NCBI GenBank assembly: GCA_016926135.1
Contig: JAFGPH010000262.1
Span: 1 to 6,326, forward strand
Reading direction: 5' to 3'
DNA: 6,326 nucleotides
DNA from: Deltaproteobacteria bacterium
Lineage (GTDB): Bacteria; Desulfobacterota; DSM-4660; Desulfatiglandales; HGW-15
Position 1 is the first letter of the stretch, and each line of letters opens with the position of its first letter. This document shows positions 1 to 4,942 of this stretch, piece after piece. The notes under the pieces are model-generated. The model did not search any database. It worked only from the letters and a program-made list of their open reading frames with translations, and had not been told where the DNA came from. The position numbers were made by a program, and so were the translations under genes.

Positions 1-734
1 AGGAACACGGTGCCCCCGTCGGCCTCTTCGAAGCGGCCGGGTTTGTCCTTCACCGCATCCGTAAAAGCGCCCTTCTTGTAACCGAAAAGCTCGCTCTCCA
101 GCAGATTTTCAGGAATGCCCCCACAGTTGATCGCCACCATGGGTCCCGACGCCCTCGGGCTGTTCAGGTGAACGGCCTTGGCGATGAGCTCCTTGCCCGT
201 ACCGCTCTCCCCCGTGATCAACACCGTCGTCTTGTGATCCGACACCCTCCGGACCAGGTCGAACACCTGGGCCATGGCTTCGCTCCGGGCCACGATGTTA
301 TTGAAGGAGTACTTGTCTTCGATCTCGCTGATCTTGCTCTTCAGCTCCAGGTTCTCCTCTTTGAGTCTTTCTCTCTCTTGCGCCTTCCTCAGGGTCAGGA
401 GCACTTCGTCCTGTTTGAAGGGTTTTGAGATGTAGTCATAGGCCCCGAGTTTCATGGCTTCCAGCGCGGTCTCCATGGTGCCGTAAGCGGACATCATGAT
501 GCAGGTCTTTTCCGGGAACCGCTCCCGGGCCTCCTTGAGAAAGGCCATGCCGTCCATCCTGGGCATCTTGAGGTCGCAGAGGATGTAATCGAAGTGGGCC
601 CGGTCCATGGCCGCCAGAGCGTCCAATCCGTCGGAGGCGGTCTCCGCCTCGAACCCGGCCTTCTTCAGCATGACCTGGAGCATATGGCGCATGTTCTCTT
701 CGTCATCGATGATCAGCACAGTCTTGCCGGACAT
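1..734 (-). CDS. Sigma-54-dependent response regulator, NtrC family (3' end outside window)
   Basis: Two-component response regulator that should activate sigma-54 RNA polymerase after phosphorylation by its kinase. About 244 residues are visible. The receiver domain covers roughly residues 4-118: acidic pair D10/D11, phospho-acceptor D54 in CDLKMPRMDG, S82 and K104 in YISKPF. A charged, probably coiled-coil linker (about 117-142) follows, then the AAA+ domain with Walker A GESGTGKE (175-182) and the sigma-54 contact loop at 222-227, which reads GAFTDA instead of the usual GAFTGA. The rest of the AAA+ domain and the helix-turn-helix lie beyond the left edge. I start at the ATG at 734 because AAGGGAG (741-747) sits 6 bases upstream; an in-frame ATG at 740 directly abuts that site. 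The gene follows the histidine kinase by about 60 bases, which suggests a cognate pair. A PilR-like role is inferred from the nearby prepilin peptidase only. The family call is very secure; the target genes are unknown. Confidence 0.95.
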   Translation of the reverse strand, partial: MSGKTVLIIDDEENMRHMLQVMLKKAGFEAETASDGLDALAAMDRAHFDYILCDLKMPRMDGMAFLKEARERFPEKTCIMMSAYGTMETALEAMKLGAYDYISKPFKQDEVLLTLRKAQERERLKEENLELKSKISEIEDKYSFNNIVARSEAMAQVFDLVRRVSDHKTTVLITGESGTGKELIAKAVHLNSPRASGPMVAINCGGIPENLLESELFGYKKGAFTDAVKDKPGRFEEADGGTVF

Positions 735-740
735 CCCCAT

Positions 741-747
741 CTCCCTT
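741..747 (-). promoter_or_regulatory. Ribosome binding site deciding the regulator start
   Basis: On the minus strand this reads AAGGGAG. It directly touches the ATG at 740 but is 6 bases from the in-frame ATG at 734. Normal Shine-Dalgarno spacing therefore favours 734 and a protein beginning MSGKTVLIIDDEE. Confidence 0.6.
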
Positions 748-796
748 GACGGCCCGCTTGTCTCTCCACTCGCCGCTCCTCCCGACATGGAGGCGC

Positions 797-2350
797 TTAT
801 TCCCTCTTCTGATCGAGCGGCAGGGTCACCACAAAAGTCGTCCCTTTGCCCACGGAGCTATCCACCCGAATGGCGCCGCCCATGCTTTCCACGATGCTGT
901 AAACCACGGAGAGCCCCAGGCCGGTCCCTTTTCCAGGCTCCTTGGTGGTATAGAACGGATCAAAGATGCGGGTCAAGTACTCCTCAGGGATTCCCCTGCC
1001 GCTGTCGGTAAATTCGATTTCAATGCCTTTTTCGGTATTCCTTGTCCCGATCGTCAGGGACCTTCCCGCCCCCTGCGGGCCGCCCCCCCCGTCATCGCTG
1101 AGGGCGTCGGCAGCGTTCATGATAATATTCAGGAACACCTGCTGCAACCGGTTTGCGTCTGCCATGAGAAGGTCGTCACCCGCATCCGGGGTGTACCGGA
1201 TGTGGACTCCCTGCATCATGGGTTGAGGCTTGAGGATGCCCAGGGTGTTCAGAATGACCTCGTGGACATGAATCCATCCAAGCGTTTCACTGGAGGTTCT
1301 GGAGAAATCCAGCAACTGCCGGATGATCCGGTTGATTCGGGTGATTTCCGCCTCCATGCGATGCAGAAAATCCCTCCCTTCCTCCTCCGTCACGTCCCCC
1401 TTCCTGAGCAACTCCAGGTAGCCGAGACAGATGCCGATGGGGTTACCGATTTCATGGGCTATCCCTGCTGCGAGGCGCCCGACGGAGGCAAGCTTTTCGG
1501 ATCGAATGAGATCCTTCTGGGCCTGCTGGAGATCCTTGTTCGCCTCCTCCAGCGAGGCGATATGGGCCTTCAGATCCTTCTTGTTCTCTTGCAGTCGCTT
1601 GAGCATGACGGTGAATGAGCGGGAGAGTTCTCCGATCTCATTTCTGGCACTCTCCGACACCATGGGTATCATCTCCCCGTCCTTGTATTCCTTGGTCATC
1701 TTGAGCAGCCTGTGGATCGGTTTGACCACGATTCGGGAGAGGAGAACGATCCCCACGACGGTGAGGATGAACGTATCCAGAAGGATGTAGACTAAGGTAA
1801 GCTTCTGGGATTTCCGAAGGGTCTCATAGATCGGTCCCAGAGGGGCACGAACGGACACCGCCCCCAGGGACTTTCCGTCCCGGGAAAGGGGAGCCGAGAC
1901 GATCAGATCCCTGGGGCTGAGCCAGATGACCCCCCAGATGGTCCCGGCGAAACGGGTGGACCAGGTAGCCGTTTTCAGGGTCTCCCTTGCCAGGAAGAGA
2001 CCCTGCTCACGACTCCCGGCCGTCTCGCCCCCGGAGAAGACCCGGTCCCCTCTCCGGTCAACCAGAACCGCCTCCTCAAAACCCCCACCCAAGAGCAACC
2101 TGTCCAGACCGGCCTGGAAGATGGGGCTCCCGGCCGCCCTCCGAAGATCATTCTCCTGCCCGCTCAACAGGAAGCCCAGGTTCTGCTCCAGGGCCAGGAT
2201 CAGAAGGCGTGCGGAATGGGCCTTTGCCTGGATGAGATCCCTTTCGGAGAATTTCACCTCCACCACATGGATGAGGAGCATGGCGGCCACGATCAGGAAC
2301 ACCAACTGGGCCAGTATCCCGGTTCGCAGGCTGTAGATAGGGATTCTCAA
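797..2350 (-). CDS. Membrane sensor histidine kinase (HAMP, HisKA, HATPase_c)
   Basis: A 517-residue inner-membrane kinase, probably the partner of the adjacent NtrC-type regulator. Membrane segments lie at about 12-30 and 185-208. The roughly 155-residue loop between them has PAS/Cache-like strand patterns (AVLVDRRGDRVFSG near 94-107, LGAVSVRAPLGPIYETL near 162-178), so it is probably an extracytoplasmic sensor; its ligand is unknown. HAMP follows (about 206-258), then a coiled coil (about 253-288). The H-box GIAHEIGNPIG gives phospho-acceptor H299. The ATP domain shows the N-box with N412, G1 DSGRGIP (449-455), F-box FDPFYTT (463-469) and G2 GKGTGLGL (473-480). All catalytic motifs are intact and there is no cytoplasmic PAS domain. 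The start is TTG: an in-frame stop lies 15 bases upstream, no ATG or GTG lies between, and the first membrane segment begins within 12 residues. The gene starts 12 bases after the prepilin peptidase stop, consistent with an operon. With two membrane segments it differs from Pseudomonas PilS, which has six. Confidence 0.95.
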   Translation of the reverse strand: MRIPIYSLRTGILAQLVFLIVAAMLLIHVVEVKFSERDLIQAKAHSARLLILALEQNLGFLLSGQENDLRRAAGSPIFQAGLDRLLLGGGFEEAVLVDRRGDRVFSGGETAGSREQGLFLARETLKTATWSTRFAGTIWGVIWLSPRDLIVSAPLSRDGKSLGAVSVRAPLGPIYETLRKSQKLTLVYILLDTFILTVVGIVLLSRIVVKPIHRLLKMTKEYKDGEMIPMVSESARNEIGELSRSFTVMLKRLQENKKDLKAHIASLEEANKDLQQAQKDLIRSEKLASVGRLAAGIAHEIGNPIGICLGYLELLRKGDVTEEEGRDFLHRMEAEITRINRIIRQLLDFSRTSSETLGWIHVHEVILNTLGILKPQPMMQGVHIRYTPDAGDDLLMADANRLQQVFLNIIMNAADALSDDGGGGPQGAGRSLTIGTRNTEKGIEIEFTDSGRGIPEEYLTRIFDPFYTTKEPGKGTGLGLSVVYSIVESMGGAIRVDSSVGKGTTFVVTLPLDQKRE

Positions 2351-2357
2351 GGCACGT

Positions 2358-2361
2358 CCTC
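2358..2361 (-). promoter_or_regulatory. Ribosome binding site for the TTG-initiated kinase
   Basis: The minus strand reads GAGG, followed by 7 bases and then the TTG at 2350. The preceding GAGGTGA (2363-2369) contains the stop codon of the prepilin peptidase. Termination and re-initiation are therefore very close, which fits translational coupling of the two genes. Confidence 0.5.
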
Positions 2362-2362
2362 G

Positions 2363-3148
2363 TCACCTCAGATTCATATAGGTGTACCAGAGCATGTGAA
2401 TCTCCCTCTGGAAGAAAAGATAGAGAAGGGATCCCAGTACCAGGAAAGGGCCAAAGGGAATCGTCTCGCTCAACCTGCGGCGTGAGAGCAGGAGGGATCC
2501 TCCGCCGATGATCGTGCCGCTGAGCGAGGAGATGAGGATGACAAAGGGGAGTGCTCTCCACCCCATCCATGCCCCGATCATGGCAAGCAACTTGATGTCT
2601 CCTCCCCCCATGCCCTCCTGCCCCCTGAGCCATCGGTAGACGATGCCAACCGTGTAGAGCGAACCCCCACCCAGGATGATCCCGATGGAAGAATCCAGAA
2701 TGGAAACAGGGTTCGCGGGAAGCAGGGAAAGACCAAGACCGGTCACAATTCCGGGAAGGGAGATGACGTCCGGGATGATCTTGTGGTCGATATCGATGAA
2801 GGCTACCACGAGGAGGGAAGCGCAGAAGGCGAGGAACATGAAGTAGGAAAGGGAGAGGCTGTACCTCATGAAGAGAGCGGCGCTCAAGAGGCCGGTCGTC
2901 AGTTCCACCAGGGGATATCGCAGGGAAATCGCGCCGTGGCAGGACCGGCACTTTCCCAGAAGGAGGATGTAGCTGAACAGGGGAATGTTGTCATAGAACC
3001 GAATCCCGGTCCCGCAATGAGGGCAGCGCGAAGGCGGATGGACAATGGAGCGGTGGAAAGGGATCCGGTAGATGCACACATTGAGAAAACTACCGAGAAT
3101 CAGACCGAAGAGAAGGGCTAACAGGGCATACAGCGTAGCAGGAGCCAT
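2363..3148 (-). CDS. pilD: Prepilin peptidase / N-methyltransferase, A24 family (PilD/GspO type)
   Basis: Bifunctional inner-membrane aspartyl protease that cleaves the leader of type IV pilins or type II secretion pseudopilins and, in this family, N-methylates the new N-terminus. Numbering from an alternative ATG at 3157: the N-terminal motif GSFLNVCIYRIP (22-33) is followed by two Cys pairs, CPHC (45-48) and CRSC (70-73), the zinc-type motif of the methyltransferase domain. The protease domain has aspartates in FIDIDHKIIPD (120-130) and the GGGDIKLLAMIGAWMG block (184-199), whose D187 is the second catalytic aspartate; D122 is probably the first. Most of the rest is hydrophobic, as expected for a polytopic protein. 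I chose the ATG at 3148 (261 residues) because GGGAGG (3158-3163) lies 9 bases upstream; it directly abuts the ATG at 3157, which would give 264 residues. It is probably the first gene of an operon with the kinase and regulator. Pilins are not in the window, so pilus versus secretion use is open. Confidence 0.95.
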   Translation of the reverse strand: MAPATLYALLALLFGLILGSFLNVCIYRIPFHRSIVHPPSRCPHCGTGIRFYDNIPLFSYILLLGKCRSCHGAISLRYPLVELTTGLLSAALFMRYSLSLSYFMFLAFCASLLVVAFIDIDHKIIPDVISLPGIVTGLGLSLLPANPVSILDSSIGIILGGGSLYTVGIVYRWLRGQEGMGGGDIKLLAMIGAWMGWRALPFVILISSLSGTIIGGGSLLLSRRRLSETIPFGPFLVLGSLLYLFFQREIHMLWYTYMNLR

Positions 3149-3157
3149 GACATCCAT

Positions 3158-3163
3158 CCTCCC
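3158..3163 (-). promoter_or_regulatory. Ribosome binding site of the prepilin peptidase
   Basis: The minus strand reads GGGAGG. It leaves no spacing to the ATG at 3157 and 9 bases to the in-frame ATG at 3148, so it favours the shorter protein. The two starts differ by three residues. Confidence 0.6.
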
Positions 3164-3261
3164 TAACGATCAAGGATGACCCCGACCCCAGACCCGGCCG
3201 GACCCATTCCAGGGAGGCAGGAAGTGACTTTCTCCGCTGGCCTTGCCCGAATCGCAGGTGT

Positions 3262-3286
3262 GAGGTCCATGGGGAGGACGGACCTC
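3262..3286. repeat. 7-bp perfect inverted repeat in the divergent intergenic region
   Basis: GAGGTCC (3262-3268) and GGACCTC (3280-3286) are exact reverse complements separated by 11 bases. The centre-to-centre distance is 18 bases. It lies just upstream of the TTGACA box of the plus-strand gene. It could be an operator or an RNA hairpin for a transcript crossing the gap. It has no T-run, so it does not look like a terminator. A 7-bp match can arise by chance in GC-rich sequence. Confidence 0.3.
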
Positions 3287-3299
3287 TGGGTCATCCCGG

Positions 3300-3329
3300 T
3301 TGACAAAGCCCCCGTTGGGAGTCTATATG
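3300..3329 (+). promoter_or_regulatory. Candidate sigma-70 promoter of the yciO-like gene
   Basis: A perfect TTGACA (-35) at 3300-3305 is followed after 18 bases by TATATG (3324-3329), which matches TATAAT at four of six positions. Transcription would start near 3336, practically at the ATG at 3338, so the message would be leaderless or nearly so. It sits in the gap between divergent genes, where a promoter for the plus-strand gene is required. The prediction is by eye only. Confidence 0.45.
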
Positions 3330-3337
3330 TCACGATC

Positions 3338-3928
3338 ATGATCATTGCCATCAATCCCCAGAACCCTCAGAAGCGTCTCATCCACCGGGTATGCGAAGCC
3401 CTGGAAAAGGGCGGCCTCGTTGCCTACCCCACAGACACCCTTTATGGGATAGGCTGCGACCTCTACAACAAAAAAGGGATCCAACTCATCCACCGGTTGA
3501 AGGATCGTGCCTTCAAGCAGCCCCTTTCCATGGTATGCGACGGTCTCAAGGAGATCAGCCGCTACGCCAAGGTCTCCAACTACGCGTACAAAACCATGAA
3601 GAGGCACCTCCCCGGCCCTTACACCTTCATCCTGGAGGCGACCCAGCTGGTTCCCAAAATCATGCTGGCCAAAAGGAAGACAGTAGGGATCCGCGTTCCC
3701 GAAAACAACATCTGCCTTGCCATGGTCCAGACCCTCGGCAGACCAATCATCACCACCAGCGCCGGTCTCGATGACCCTTACGCCATTCAAGAGCAGTTCC
3801 GTCCCTACGTGGAGATGGTGATTGATGGAGGCCCCTTGATTCCTGCACCTTCCAGCGTCGTTTCTCTGATCGATGACCTCCCGGAGGTGCTTCGCGAGGG
3901 GAAAGGGGATGTGAGCAGCTTTCTCTAG
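3338..3928 (+). CDS. yciO: YciO/YrdC/Sua5-family protein, YciO type
   Basis: A 196-residue cytoplasmic protein of the YrdC fold. The family includes threonylcarbamoyl-AMP synthases, which make the intermediate for t6A in tRNAs reading ANN codons. As I recall the sequence, E. coli YciO matches from end to end: INPQNPQKRLI near the N-terminus, YPTDTLYGIGCD (30-41), PGPYTFILEAT (92-102), KRKTVGIRVP (112-121) and the ending REGKGDVSSFL. There is no C-terminal Sua5 domain. Unlike E. coli YciO, it has LKDRAFKQPL (54-63), resembling the KxR...PL substrate-binding motif of YrdC/Sua5, while the usual SAN motif reads SAG (141-143). Whether it makes t6A is therefore uncertain. The reading frame stays open upstream to 3176, but those residues look nothing like the family and the N-terminus aligns with YciO from 3338. 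No Shine-Dalgarno site is well placed: GGGAG at 3317-3321 is 16 bases away. It converges on sppA with a 10-base gap and no visible terminator. Confidence 0.88.
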   Translation: MIIAINPQNPQKRLIHRVCEALEKGGLVAYPTDTLYGIGCDLYNKKGIQLIHRLKDRAFKQPLSMVCDGLKEISRYAKVSNYAYKTMKRHLPGPYTFILEATQLVPKIMLAKRKTVGIRVPENNICLAMVQTLGRPIITTSAGLDDPYAIQEQFRPYVEMVIDGGPLIPAPSSVVSLIDDLPEVLREGKGDVSSFL

Positions 3929-3938
3929 TCCGTTTCGA

Positions 3939-4838
3939 TCAGTTTTGGAAGCCGTTCCACCTGTACTCGACCTGGGTCTGAAGGACATTTCTGGCCGCCC
4001 GATATGCGGATTCCATGGCATCGTCAAAGAGCAACTCCCACAGCATCCCTCTCGCCTTTCTGGCGTAGACCAGCGTTACCTCCCCCTCGATTCCGGACAT
4101 CTGCTTTGCCAGGTCGACGGCATCCTGGAAATTGCCCAGCATGTCGACCAGTCCCAGTTCCTTGCAGCGTGCACCGGAGAGGATGCGGCCATCCGCTATC
4201 TCCCGGACCTTCTCCACCGGGAGGTTCCTTCCCCTTGCCACGGCCTCCACGAATTGGGTCTGGATCTCCTGAATCAGGGCTGTGATAAGGCCCCTGTCTC
4301 GCTCCGACATCTTCCGGTGGGGAGAACCGATGTCTTTAAACTCGCCGGTCTTGACGACCTCGAGCCCCACCCCCAGTTTCTTCAGCAGATCTTCCAGTTG
4401 AACGAACTCCATGATCACACCGATGCTGCCCGACAGGGTCCCCGGACTGGCCACGATCTTGTCGGCCGCCGAGGAAATGTAGTATCCTCCCGAAGCGGCC
4501 AGATTTCCCATGGAGGCGATCACCTTCTTGGTCTTTATGGTCTTCCTGATCTCACGGTAGATTTCCTGGGAAGGGGCCACTCCCCCGCCTGGAGAGTTCA
4601 CCCGCATGACGATCGCCTTGATGCTCTTGTCCCTTTTGAAATCCACCAACTGGTTCAGGATAGGTTCCGAGTCAATGATCGTGCCCTCCACGTTGATCAC
4701 CCCTATCCGCTCTCTGAAGGAAAAAGCCGAGGAGGGCCCGAAGATGCTGAGGATCACCGCCATGGCGGCGCCAAGAAATACGACGGCAGCCACAAGGATC
4801 GCAAGCACGCTCAGTATGGGGTGTTTCTTTCCTGTCAT
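3939..4838 (-). CDS. sppA: Signal peptide peptidase SppA, S49 family, short form
   Basis: Inner-membrane serine protease that degrades signal peptides left after secretion. It has 299 residues, the usual size of the short single-domain form rather than the 67-kDa E. coli type. One membrane anchor lies at about 8-32, after a basic MTGKKH start. The core begins at IGVINVEGTI (45-54). The oxyanion region NSPGGG (81-86) is followed by nucleophile S116 in NLAASGGYYIS and general base K168 in KTGEFKDIGSP. The 52-residue Ser-Lys spacing equals that of Bacillus subtilis SppA (Ser147/Lys199, from memory). I start at the ATG at 4838 because the anchor then begins normally. An in-frame ATG at 4904 would add 22 non-conserved residues and has only a GGTGG abutting it; neither start has a good ribosome binding site. 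It lies 104 bases after rpsA on the same strand and is probably cotranscribed with it. Confidence 0.94.
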   Translation of the reverse strand: MTGKKHPILSVLAILVAAVVFLGAAMAVILSIFGPSSAFSFRERIGVINVEGTIIDSEPILNQLVDFKRDKSIKAIVMRVNSPGGGVAPSQEIYREIRKTIKTKKVIASMGNLAASGGYYISSAADKIVASPGTLSGSIGVIMEFVQLEDLLKKLGVGLEVVKTGEFKDIGSPHRKMSERDRGLITALIQEIQTQFVEAVARGRNLPVEKVREIADGRILSGARCKELGLVDMLGNFQDAVDLAKQMSGIEGEVTLVYARKARGMLWELLFDDAMESAYRAARNVLQTQVEYRWNGFQN

Positions 4839-4942
4839 GTTCGTACGGAAGGGATCACGGGGCAGAAGTCGGAATCCGGAACAGGTGCCGGGGAATGCCT
4901 CCATCCACCGTCAAGAGCGCAGAAAGTCCCGAGGTTGTGGCT

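Noticed and set aside
746..1618. A 290-codon plus-strand frame opposite the kinase
   Set aside because: It is antisense to the HisKA/HATPase region, without recognisable domains or a good ribosome binding site.
2148..2951. A 267-codon minus-strand frame overlapping the prepilin peptidase and kinase
   Set aside because: It is out of frame with both genes and its translation is a low-complexity Pro/Arg/His mix, whereas both overlapped genes have complete motif sets.
3197..3211. Possible -24/-12 (sigma-54) promoter for the prepilin peptidase on the minus strand
   Set aside because: It has TGG and GC at the right distance (GG-N10-GC), but the rest of the consensus (CACG and TT before GC) is missing. 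Such minimal matches are common in GC-rich sequence.
3176..3337. N-terminal extension of the yciO-like gene to 3176
   Set aside because: The frame is open, but the 54 extra residues do not resemble the family, the likely promoter lies inside them, and the protein aligns with YciO from 3338.
3323..4027. A 234-codon minus-strand open frame opposite the yciO-like gene
   Set aside because: The plus strand encodes a recognisable YciO-family protein with an alignable start and end. The antisense translation has no family features and also overlaps the sppA terminus.
4839..4942. Terminator between rpsA and sppA
   Set aside because: I found no stable hairpin followed by a T-run. Short repeats such as GGCA...GGCA are direct, not inverted.
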